Part shown: piece after piece, positions 1 through 9,556 of the stretch
Position numbering within the stretch: the stretch's first letter is position 1
How the letters are laid out: each line of letters starts with the position of its first letter
Assembly: GCF_000234665.1 (NCBI RefSeq)
Contig: NC_018318.1
Coordinates: forward strand, 471,773 to 535,772
DNA length: 64,000 nucleotides
DNA from: Leishmania mexicana MHOM/GT/2001/U1103
Taxonomy: Eukaryota; Euglenozoa; Kinetoplastea; Trypanosomatida; Trypanosomatidae
Direction: 5' to 3'
Translations under genes and position numbers: made by a program
The notes under the pieces: model-generated
Told to the model about the DNA's origin: nothing
The model's database searches: none
The model's input: the letters and a program-made list of their open reading frames with translations, nothing else

Positions 1-2
1 CG

Positions 3-3000
3 AAGATGAACGACCGGAGCAGCCGGAGCCACGCGATCATCATGCTGCTGCTGCGCGAGGAGCGGACGATGACGACGAAGGGCGGAGAGACGATCCGTAC
101 TGCCGGCAAGAGCAGCCGCATGAACCTTGTGGACCTTGCGGGGTCTGAGCGCGTGGCGCAGTCGCAGGTGGAGGGACAGCAGTTCAAGGAGGCGACGCAC
201 ATCAACCTGTCGTTGACGACGCTCGGGCGTGTGATCGACGTGCTCGCGGACATGGCGAAGAAGGGCGCGAAAGCGCAGTACAGCGTTCCGCCGTTCCGCG
301 ACTCGAAGCTGACGTTCATCCTGAAGGACTCGCTTGGCGGGAACTCGAAGACGTTCATGGTTGCGACTGTGAGCCCGAGCGCGCTGAACTACGAGGAGAC
401 GCTGAGCACGCTGCGGTACGCGTCGCGCGCGCGCGACATTGTGAACGTTGCGCAGGTGAACGAGGACCCGCGCGCGCGGCGGATCCGCGAGCTGGAGGCG
501 CAGATGGAGGACATGCGGCAGGCGATGGCTGGCGGCGACCCCGCGTACGTGTCTGAGTTGGAGGAGAAGCTTGCGCTGCTGGAGTCGGAGGCGCAGAAGC
601 GCGCGGCGGACCTGCAGGCGCTGGAGCGGGAGCGGGAGAAGAATGAAATTCGCGATTTGATGCTCAAGGCGACGGAGGCGGAAAGACTTGAGCTGCTGGA
701 AAGGGCGGATGCACTGGAGCAGGAAGTAGCTGATAGCCGCGCTCAGGCCGAACGGATGGAGCTAGAGAACAAGCGGATGCTTGCTCTGCAGCGCGAGAAG
801 GAGTCTCTCATTCGTGCTCGCGAGGCGTCACTGGAGAAACACTGTCAAGAGATGCGTCGGCGAGAATGCTCGATGGCGCATCACAGAGAGGAGTGGCAAG
901 TTATCATCGAGGAGGAGCGGTGGCAGCAGAAGACGGTGCTCTTGCAGCTAAGGGAGGCGGATGAGCGCAACCTCCGCATACGGAACTTTCTCGACGACTA
1001 CGTGTCGGAGGTACGACGGTGTTGGTGCGCGACGTTGAACAGCGCACTTGTACAATGTCGTCAGGGAGCGGAGGTCTCCCAGGCGAGAGTGGACCGGCTG
1101 ACTGCGGCATCTTGCGAGCTTCAGTCTCAGTTGACGGACCTTAAGAATGAGCTGCGAGAGGCACACAAGGCCCTTGCTGAGGCCCAGTCGAAGGCGGAGC
1201 AGCTAACCACGGACGCCACTGCAGCAGCGACGCAATACACTAATCAACTCAGCGATGCGAACAGGCAACTCGATCAGCTTCAGCGAGATTTGGCAGATGC
1301 TGCTCGAGAGAATGACACTCTTCGAACTCAGCTTGACGAGACCACAACGGATCTTGATGCCAAGCATGCTGCACTGGAAGAATCAAGGCAGAGTGCTGAT
1401 GAACTGCGTCGCCAACTGGACAGCGCCGCTGCAGCCTTCGCTCAGTTGCAGGCTCAAAAGACCGCGAGCGACGCCGCGTTGAGGGCCACCACCGACGAGA
1501 ATGTGAAGCTTTCCGCTTGCCTCACGCACCTGCAGGCAGAACAACAACACCTCTGCGAATCCCTCCAGAGGGAGCAAAACGCAGCGGCTGACCTCGCTCG
1601 CTTCGACGAGCGCTGGGCCTTTCCGGACCTCAAAGATGCAACTACGACCTCAACACACACAAAGGTGTTCCCCCATGCGGAGTGGAACATCGTACTGCAG
1701 AACAAACCTCGAGAGCTCGACCGAATCTTTCGCGACGAGGCCGCCCTCGCCTGCCGTGTTCGCCCGCGTCACATTACCCACCTTTGTTTCGACCTCGGAA
1801 GCCTCCGTGCCACATTCACCGTTGAACACTCCATCAACATCTCGGACAAAGACATCGAGAACCGGTTGCAGCACTATACCTTCCGTGCAATGCAGGACCT
1901 CTACGACCACCGCTACAGTCCCCCCGACGGACTCGATGCCCTCGCATTCGAGAACGCCAGGCTGCGACAAGACCGTGACAATGACCAGTGCGACATCCTC
2001 GCGGCGAACGCGGAGAGGGAGCGTCTCCAGAGCGAGCTCGAGGAGAAGGGCTCGGAGGCGGATGCTGCGAAGGAGGACATCGATGCCCTGCGCGGCCAGC
2101 TGGAGGAGGCGAACGCGGAGAGGGAGCGTCTCCAGAGCGAGCTCGAGGAGAAGGGCTCGGAGGCGGATGCCGCGAAGGAGGACAATGATGCCCTGCGCGG
2201 CCAGCTGGAGGAGGCGAACGCGGAGAGGGAGCGTCTCCAGAGCGAGCTCGAGGAGAAGGGCTCGGAGGCGGATGCCGCGAAGGAGGACAATGATGCCCTG
2301 CGCGGCCAGCTGGAGGAGGCGAACGCGGAGAGGGAGCGTCTCCAGAGCGAGCTCGAGGAGAAGGGCTCGGAGGCGGATGCCGCGAAGGAGGACAATGATG
2401 CCCTGCGCGGCCAGCTGGAGGAGGCGAACGCGGAGAGGGAGCGTCTCCAGAGCGAGCTCGAGGAGAAGGGCTCGGAGGCGGATGCTGCGAAGGAGGACAA
2501 TGATGCCCTGCGCGGCCAGCTGGAGGAGGCGAACGCGGAGAGGGAGCGTCTCCAGAGCGAGCTCGAGGAGAAGGGCTCGGAGGCGGATGCCGCGAAGGAG
2601 GACAATGATGCCCTGCGCGGCCAGCTGGAGGAGGCGAACGCGGAGAGGGAGCGTCTCCAGAGCGAGCTCGAGGAGAAGGGCTCGGAGGCGGATGCTGCGA
2701 AGGAGGACAATGATGCCCTGCGCGGCCAGCTGGAGGAGGCGAACGCGGAGAGGGAGCGTCTCCAGAGCGAGCTCGAGGAGAAGGGCTCGGAGGCGGATGC
2801 CGCGAAGGAGGACAATGATGCCCTGCGCGGCCAGCTGGAGGAGGCGAACGCGGAGAGGGAGCGTCTCCAGAGCGAGCTCGAGGAGAAGGGCTCGGAGGCG
2901 GATGCTGCGAAGGAGGACAATGATGCCCTGCGCGGCCAGCTGGAGGAGGCGAACGCGGAGAGGGAGCGTCTCCAGAGCGAGCTCGAGGAGAAGGGCTCGG

Positions 3001-3333
3001 AGGCGGATGCTGCGAAGGAGGACAATGATGCCCTGCGCGGCCAGCTGGAGGAGGCGAACGCGGAGAGGGAGCGTCTCCAGAGCGAGCTCGAGGAGAAGGG
3101 CTCGGAGGCGGATGCTGCGAAGGAGGACAATGATGCCCTGCGCGGCCAGCTGGAGGAGGCGAACGCGGAGAGGGAGCGTCTCCAGAGCGAGCTCGAGGAG
3201 AAGGGCTCGGAGGCGGATGCCGCGAAGGAGGACAATGATGCCCTGCGCGGCCAGCTGGAGGAGGCGAACGCGGAGAGGGAGCGTCTCCAGAGCGAGCTCG
3301 AGGAGAAGGGCTCGGAGGCGGATGCCGCGGATG
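3..3333 (+). CDS. K39: K39-type kinesin heavy chain, 5'-partial, ends at assembly gap
   Basis: This is a microtubule motor that enters the window inside its motor domain. The switch I motif NDRSSRSH is at 9-32 and the switch II motif DLAGSE at 132-149. The last motor helix (YASRARDIVN) ends near 450. A heptad-rich, Glu/Arg-rich coiled coil follows to about 1600. Bases 1650-1915 encode a compact non-coiled domain (HTKVFPHAEWNIVLQ ... DLGSLRATFTVEH ... YTFRAMQDLYDHR) that resembles the conserved domain of flagellar attachment zone protein FAZ1. From 2004 the protein becomes 35-residue tandem repeats built on ERERLQSELEEKGSEADAA. The true start lies upstream of the window. The reading frame stays open through the repeats, and the last codons before the N run depart from the repeat. 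The match to the K39 family rests on the motor-plus-repeat layout and on the enolase downstream. The repeat is 35, not 39, residues, so the exact paralogue is uncertain. Confidence 0.9.
2004..3333 (+). repeat. 105-bp tandem repeat array, block 1 (about 12.7 copies)
   Basis: The unit starts at GCGAACGCGGAGAGGGAGCG and recurs every 105 bp (2004, 2109, 2214 and so on). Copies differ almost only at a silent GCC/GCT before GCG and at one AAT/ATC codon (Asn/Ile), where the first copy has Ile. The unit encodes a 35-residue coiled-coil repeat and is cut by the gap. Confidence 0.98.
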
Positions 3334-3433
3334 NNNNNNNNNNNNNNNNNNNNNNNNNNNNNNNNNNNNNNNNNNNNNNNNNNNNNNNNNNNNNNNNNNN
3401 NNNNNNNNNNNNNNNNNNNNNNNNNNNNNNNNN
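3334..3433. other. assembly gap (100 N)
   Basis: Exactly 100 ambiguous bases, a conventional placeholder for a gap of unknown length. The kinesin frame changes across it (codons start at positions divisible by 3 before, and at positions one past that after). The gap therefore cannot be read as real length. Confidence 0.99.
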
Positions 3434-5551
3434 CCTCAACACACACAAAGGTGTTCCCCCATGCGGAGTGGAACATCGTACTGCAGAACAAACCTCGAGA
3501 GCTCGACCGAATCTTTCGCGACGAGGCCGCCCTCGCCTGCCGTGTTCGCCCGCGTCACATTACCCACCTTTGTTTCGACCTCGGAAGCCTCCGTGCCACA
3601 TTCACCGTTGAACACTCCATCAACATCTCGGACAAAGACATCGAGAACCGGTTGCAGCACTATACCTTCCGTGCAATGCAGGACCTCTACGACCACCGCT
3701 ACAGTCCCCCCGACGGACTCGATGCCCTCGCATTCGAGAACGCCAGGCTGCGACAAGACCGTGACAATGACCAGTGCGACATACTCGCGGCGAACGCGGA
3801 GAGGGAGCGTCTCCAGAGCGAGCTCGAGGAGAAGGGCTCGGAGGCGGATGCTGCGAAGGAGGACAATGATGCCCTGCGCGGCCAGCTGGAGGAGGCGAAC
3901 GCGGAGAGGGAGCGTCTCCAGAGCGAGCTCGAGGAGAAGGGCTCGGAGGCGGATGCTGCGAAGGAGGACATCGATGCCCTGCGCGGCCAGCTGGAGGAGG
4001 CGAACGCGGAGAGGGAGCGTCTCCAGAGCGAGCTCGAGGAGAAGGGCTCGGAGGCGGATGCCGCGAAGGAGGACAATGATGCCCTGCGCGGCCAGCTGGA
4101 GGAGGCGAACGCGGAGAGGGAGCGTCTCCAGAGCGAGCTCGAGGAGAAGGGCTCGGAGGCGGATGCTGCGAAGGAGGACAATGATGCCCTGCGCGGCCAG
4201 CTGGAGGAGGCGAACGCGGAGAGGGAGCGTCTCCAGAGCGAGCTCGAGGAGAAGGGCTCGGAGGCGGATGCTGCGAAGGAGGACAATGATGCCCTGCGCG
4301 GCCAGCTGGAGGAGGCGAACGCGGAGAGGGAGCGTCTCCAGAGCGAGCTCGAGGAGAAGGGCTCGGAGGCGGATGCCGCGAAGGAGGACAATGATGCCCT
4401 GCGCGGCCAGCTGGAGGAGGCGAACGCGGAGAGGGAGCGTCTCCAGAGCGAGCTCGAGGAGAAGGGCTCGGAGGCGGATGCCGCGAAGGAGGACAATGAT
4501 GCCCTGCGCGGCCAGCTGGAGGAGGCGAACGCGGAGAGGGAGCGTCTCCAGAGCGAGCTCGAGGAGAAGGGCTCGGAGGCGGATGCTGCGAAGGAGGACA
4601 TCGATGCCCTGCGCGGCCAGCTGGAGGAGGCGAACGCGGAGAGGGAGCGTCTCCAGAGCGAGCTCGAGGAGAAGGGCTCGGAGGCGGATGCCGCGAAGGA
4701 GGACAATGATGCCCTGCGCGGCCAGCTGGAGGAGGCGAACGCGGAGAGGGAGCGTCTCCAGAGCGAGCTCGAGGAGAAGGGCTCGGAGGCGGATGCTGCG
4801 AAGGAGGACAATGATGCCCTGCGCGGCCAGCTGGAGGAGGCGAACGCGGAGAGGGAGCGTCTCCAGAGCGAGCTCGAGGAGAAGGGCTCGGAGGCGGATG
4901 CTGCGAAGGAGGACAATGATGCCCTGCGCGGCCAGCTGGAGGAGGCGAACGCGGAGAGGGAGCGTCTCCAGAGCGAGCTCGAGGAGAAGGGCTCGGAGGC
5001 GGATGCTGCGAAGGAGGACAATGATGCCCTGCGCGGCCAGCTGGAGGAGGCGAACGCGGAGAGGGAGCGTCTCCAGAGCGAGCTCGAGGAGAAGGGCTCG
5101 GAGGCGGATGCTGCGAAGGAGGACAATGATGCCCTGCGCGGCCAGCTGGAGGAGGCGAACGCGGAGAGGGAGCGTCTCCAGAGCGAGCTCGAGGAGAAGG
5201 GCTCGGAGGCGGATGCCGCGAAGGAGGACAATGATGCCCTGCGCGGCCAGCTGGAGGAGGCGAACGCGGAGAGGGAGCGTCTCCAGAGCGAGCTCGAGGA
5301 GAAGGGCTCGGAGGCGGATGCCGCGAAGGAGGACAATGATGCCCTGCGCGGCCAGCTGGAGGAGGCGAACGCGGAGAGGGAGCGTCTCCAGAGCGAGCTC
5401 GAGGAGAAGGGCTCGGAGGCGGATGCCGCGAAGGAGGACAATGATGCCCTGCGCGGCCAGCTGGAGGAGGCGAACGCGGAGAGGGAGCGTCTCCAGAGCG
5501 AGCTCGAGGAGAAGGGCTCGGAGGCGGATGCTGCGAAGGAGGACAATGATG
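3434..5551 (+). CDS. K39-type kinesin, internal fragment between two gaps
   Basis: The frame here starts codons at 3436 and equivalent positions. The fragment opens with the same FAZ1-like domain seen at 1650-1915 and then re-enters the 35-residue repeats at 3790. Bases 3434-3789 repeat 1648-2003 with one visible difference (C at 1997, A at 3783, silent within an Ile codon). A single kinesin would not be expected to carry this domain twice with the same flanks. I therefore read the fragment as part of a second tandem kinesin copy whose motor is missing in the gap, or as overlapping contig ends placed in series. It ends in the second gap, with no stop codon in frame. Confidence 0.8.
3790..5551 (+). 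repeat. 105-bp tandem repeat array, block 2 (about 16.8 copies)
   Basis: Same unit and phase as block 1, beginning right after the duplicated FAZ1-like segment. The Ile variant (GACATCGAT) occurs in the second and eighth copies and all others have Asn. No frame-disrupting change was seen across the block. Confidence 0.98.
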
Positions 5552-5651
5552 NNNNNNNNNNNNNNNNNNNNNNNNNNNNNNNNNNNNNNNNNNNNNNNNN
5601 NNNNNNNNNNNNNNNNNNNNNNNNNNNNNNNNNNNNNNNNNNNNNNNNNNN
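5552..5651. other. assembly gap (100 N)
   Basis: A second placeholder run of exactly 100 N, lying inside the repeat array. The repeat re-enters in a different frame after it, so array length and gene count are not resolved here. Confidence 0.99.
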
Positions 5652-6836
5652 AATGATGCCCTGCGCGGCCAGCTGGAGGAGGCGAACGCGGAGAGGGAGC
5701 GTCTCCAGAGCGAGCTCGAGGAGAAGGGCTCGGAGGCGGATGCTGCGAAGGAGGACATCGATGCCCTGCGCGGCCAGCTGGAGGAGGCGAACGCGGAGAG
5801 GGAGCGTCTCCAGAGCGAGCTCGAGGAGAAGGGCTCGGAGGCGGATGCTGCGAAGGAGGACATCGATGCCCTGCGCGGCCAGCTGGAGGAGGCGAACGCG
5901 GAGAGGGAGCGTCTCCAGAGCGAGCTCGAGGAGAAGGGCTCGGAGGCGGATGCCGCGAAGGAGGACAATGATGCCCTGCGCGGCCAGCTGGAGGAGGCGA
6001 ACGCGGAGAGGGAGCGTCTCCAGAGCGAGCTCGAGGAGAAGGGCTCGGAGGCGGATGCTGCGAAGGAGGACAATGATGCCCTGCGCGGCCAGCTGGAGGA
6101 GGCGAACGCGGAGAGGGAGCGTCTCCAGAGCGAGCTCGAGGAGAAGGGCTCGGAGGCGGATGCTGCGAAGGAGGACAATGATGCCCTGCGCGGCCAGCTG
6201 GAGGAGGCGAACGCGGAGAGGGAGCGTCTCCAGAGCGAGCTCGAGGAGAAGGGCTCGGAGGCGGATGCCGCGAAGGAGGACAATGATGCCCTGCGCGGCC
6301 AGCTGGAGGAGGCGAACGCGGAGAGGGAGCGTCTCCAGAGCGAGCTCGAGGAGAAGGGCTCGGAGGCGGATGCCGCGAAGGAGGACAATGATGCCCTGCG
6401 CGGCCAGCTGGAGGAGGCGAACGCGGAGAGGGAGCGTCTCCAGAGCGAGCTCGAGGAGAAGGGCTCGGAGGCGGATGCTGCGAAGGAGGACAATGATGCC
6501 CTGCGCGGCCAGCTGGAGGAGGCGAACGCGGAGAGGGAGCGTCTCCAGAGCGAGCTCGAGGAGAAGGGCTCGGAGGCGGATGCTGCGAAGGAGGACAATG
6601 ATGCCCTGCGCGGCCAGCTGGAGGAGGCGAACGCGGAGAGGGAGCGTCTCCAGAGCGAGCTCGAGGAGAAGGGCTCGGAGGCGGATGCTGCGAAGGAGGA
6701 CAATGATGCCCTGCGCGGCCAGCTGGAGGAGGCGAACGCGGAGAGGGAGCGTCTCCAGAGCGAGCTCGAGGAGAAGGGCTCGGAGGCGGATGCCGCGAAG
6801 GAGGACAATGATGCCCTGCGCGGCCAGCTGGAGGAG
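5652..6836 (+). repeat. 105-bp tandem repeat array, block 3 (about 11.3 copies)
   Basis: A 30-bp partial unit is followed by 11 full units from 5682 to 6836. The first two complete repeats carry the Ile variant. The array ends sharply at 6837, where GCGA is followed by a unique sequence. Confidence 0.98.
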
Positions 6837-7421
6837 GCGAGAGAGGGTTTTGAGCAGACGAATGTAGAGATGGAACGGGTGCTGAGAGCGTTGTCGAGCG
6901 AGACGGCGAATCGAATGGCTGCGGAGGAGGGTAGCCGCGCGCTCGAAAAGAAGGTGAGTTTTGTCGTGGCCGACAGGGATTCGTTGTCTCTGATTGTGGC
7001 GGAGACGGTGAAGGAAAAGTCGTTGTTAGCGAAGCGTTGTGCGGGCGCTGAGGAGAAGGCGGCCGTGCTGTCGGAGGAGATGGTGGAGATGCGTGAAAAT
7101 TTGCGGGCGTGCGAGAGTTCGCTGCGCGCGGCGGAGCTCGAGCGGAGGCGGCTGTCGGAAGAATTGGTGTCTGCGGTGCAGGTGAAGCGGAAGCTGGAGA
7201 AGGACAAGGAGCGGCTGAAGGAGGGCTATGTGCAGTCGGAAAAGGAGCGGCGTAAATTGGATGCGCGGTTCGAGGCGAGGAGTAAGAATCATGGGAGCGA
7301 GCTGGCGACGGTGCCGTGTGCTGCGGCGAAGCAGCCGGTGGAGGGTTGCTTTATGGCGACACGCACGGCTCTCAAGGTATTACAGAATAATGGTGCTGAA
7401 GTGGAGGACATGGGGAGATGA
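5652..7421 (+). CDS. K39-type kinesin, C-terminal fragment
   Basis: Codons start at 5652. The fragment begins in mid-repeat, runs through 11 full 35-residue repeats to 6836, then leaves the array with AREGFEQTNVEMERVL and continues as a non-repetitive coiled coil to the stop at 7419-7421. The tail (about 190 residues) is rich in Glu, Arg and Leu with long helical runs, then loses heptad character in its last 35 residues. It is the only kinesin C-terminus in the window. It could belong to the gene that starts before the window or to a later tandem copy; the gaps prevent a decision. A short in-frame ATG at 6870 lies in the coiled coil and is not a separate gene start. Confidence 0.88.
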   Translation, partial: NDALRGQLEEANAERERLQSELEEKGSEADAAKEDIDALRGQLEEANAERERLQSELEEKGSEADAAKEDIDALRGQLEEANAERERLQSELEEKGSEADAAKEDNDALRGQLEEANAERERLQSELEEKGSEADAAKEDNDALRGQLEEANAERERLQSELEEKGSEADAAKEDNDALRGQLEEANAERERLQSELEEKGSEADAAKEDNDALRGQLEEANAERERLQSELEEKGSEADAAKEDNDALRGQLEEANAERERLQSELEEKGSEADAAKEDNDALRGQLEEANAERERLQSELEEKGSEADAAKEDNDALRGQLEEANAERERLQSELEEKGSEADAAKEDNDALRGQLEEANAERERLQSELEEKGSEADAAKEDNDALRGQLEEAREGFEQTNVEMERVLRALSSETANRMAAEEGSRALEKKVSFVVADRDSLSLIVAETVKEKSLLAKRCAGAEEKAAVLSEEMVEMRENLRACESSLRAAELERRRLSEELVSAVQVKRKLEKDKERLKEGYVQSEKERRKLDARFEARSKNHGSELATVPCAAAKQPVEGCFMATRTALKVLQNNGAEVEDMGR

Positions 7422-9556
7422 GTGGGCTGGAGACGTGATACATGTAAAGCACAATCTCGCGTTGTCCAGTCTTAACATGTGCGCATGTTTGAAAGACAGG
7501 AGAGGAGGCGAAGGTGCCGAACTGGCCGCTTTTCCTTTTAAACTCTCTCTCGCTCAGGAGGCGGATTCGCATAGGACAGACCAGGTGAAGGGAGGCCAAC
7601 GGCGGGGGTTGAATGTGCGGCTGAACGTGGGAGCGAAGATGCTGTGAATGTTGTTGTGTGTGCTGTGCCGAGGCACTATCTTAGCTCGGCTGAGCAGAGA
7701 AGCATAGAATATTGATTTATATATATGCTTGTTCTTCGGCTTCCGCACATCGACGGACTGCAAAGGAAAGCGCGGCAGACAGGTGGGGCTACGCCAACGT
7801 TGACACGCACCCACGCCCGTGCCTGTGCGGTTGTGTTTGGCGCACTGATAGCGTCCCGTTCCCCCTGTTGTGTGCTTTCTCGTGTGCTTTACTTTCCTTG
7901 CTTGGTCATCGCTCTCATGTTCATCCCCCCCTCCCCGCTGAGACGGCGGACCGTCGCCTGGAGCGCCATGGCCAATGTTTCGTTTGGTGACGTGTGTCGG
8001 TGCACGCTGCCCTCCTACGCATTTTCGTGTGCTCCTCTGTCTGTGCTGCACTCCTGGGCCCGTTGATCGCTTCGACATTGTGGTGCGCTTGCCCTCCCTC
8101 CCTCCCTCTTCTGACGTCGGCACTGTAGACCGCACAAGAAGACCGCAACAAGGCTTCGTTCTCAGCAGCAGTGCGACGAAGAACCCCCTTCCCCCATCAC
8201 CGACCTGACTTGTCTTTGGTGGGATGGGTGGTGGGTGGGGTTGGCTTTCATGATTACTTGTGGCGTCGTCGGCGAGTGAGCGGGGGAGATCCCCTTTGCT
8301 GGTGGGCGTGCCACCCATCTTCTCCTCTGCGAGGCCGCAGTCTTCGAGGAGGACGATGCTTCGAGAGTTGAGTGCGCCCTACATTCCTCGCTCGGGCTCA
8401 CACGAGCGTCATTTCCGTGTAGTAGGCATCCACGGGCAAAGCAAAGCGGGGGTGGGAGACTCGTGCGTACGTGGTGCCGGTGAATCGCTCTCCTTGTCTG
8501 TCCCTCTCTCGCCGCTCATGCCAAGGTGTCTCGTGCGTGCGCGCCACGGCCGGCTGTCTTCCATTCATGCCAGCACTCGTTCGTTCCTCTCTTCCCCCGC
8601 CTCTGTCCCTCGCCCTGCTGTCTTCCCATGCCCTCACCATTGCACGTGCGCACTGGTCCACCTCGCGCAACCCCGCTCTCCTCAACGAGAGTAAGCGTAC
8701 GGCGGGCAGCTTTGCCGACCACAGCATCACCACCAGCCATCGACGCAGTCAGCGCACGTCAGCACGCCGCGGTGCATCTCTCTCTCGGAAAAAGGCCGCT
8801 TAGTATTTCGGATCGTCTCACGTGCGTAGCACGGAAAACAGGAGGAGCCGAGAGAGCCGTGCCCACGCACCCTCCTCTCCTCCTCTCTTCCACAACGACA
8901 AGGGCAGCGAGCCAACACGTCCAGGGCACCTTCGAATTGTACGCGCTCTGTGTGCAGCACCACGGCCACAACCGCTGCTTCACACGTCTAACGCACACCC
9001 ACACCCACACACACGCAGACGGGACGGAAAACGCCGCTCTTCGCCTCCTCCCCCTCTCTGTCCCTGTATGTTTGGGCCGTTTCTCCTTATCCACTGTTTG
9101 TGTGCGTGTAGGCGTTCCTATCGTGGCCGCTGCGTGACGTGAGCCCCCCTTCTTTTATACACGTGCACCTTTTCGATTTGCGGGCCACAGCGAGGACAGG
9201 GTTTTGTGTGTCGTGGCGGGTGCGTGTTGCCTGCGTCCCATCGTCGCATGTATTGGGCCTCATCCTTCTCTTACCCGACTCTGTAGTGTAGCTGCTTTCA
9301 CGGCCGTCTATTGGTGTGCAACCTGCCTGTGCAAGGGGGGGGGCTACGACCGTCACTGTCTTGTACTTTGATCGACCCCACTGTCACCCCCTTCCGTGGA
9401 GTGTCTTGGTGCCCTTCTACAGCCGCTTGTCCGCTATTTCTCTTGCTGTGTCGCACTGCACCGCAGGTCCGCCGCCTTCGCACCTCTCACCCCCGCGCTG
9501 GGAGCTGTTTTACGTGTCCTTTGTCCGCTGGGTGCCTGCTTTGCAGCATCGTCGCA
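7422..9556. other. intergenic / UTR region
   Basis: This should contain the kinesin 3' UTR and the 5' UTR of the next gene. It is pyrimidine-rich, with a CCCT run near 8092-8108 and a CA-rich run near 8993-9019. Short open frames are low-complexity and none has recognisable protein character. Pyrimidine-rich sequence followed by AG at about 9421 and 9467 gives candidate trans-splice acceptors for the gene at 9557. Confidence 0.6.

Noticed and set aside
2004..6836. CRISPR-like repeat array
   Set aside because: Units are directly adjacent with no spacers and encode one continuous coiled coil.
1636..6867. Long + strand frame rich in Arg and Ser across the repeats
   Set aside because: Over blocks 1 and 3 it is an out-of-frame reading of the repeat. 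Only its section 3434-5551 coincides with the real kinesin frame.
3620..7207. Very long - strand open frame over the kinesin repeats
   Set aside because: A 105-bp repeat is divisible by three, so any frame without a stop in one unit stays open throughout. The gap hides stops too.
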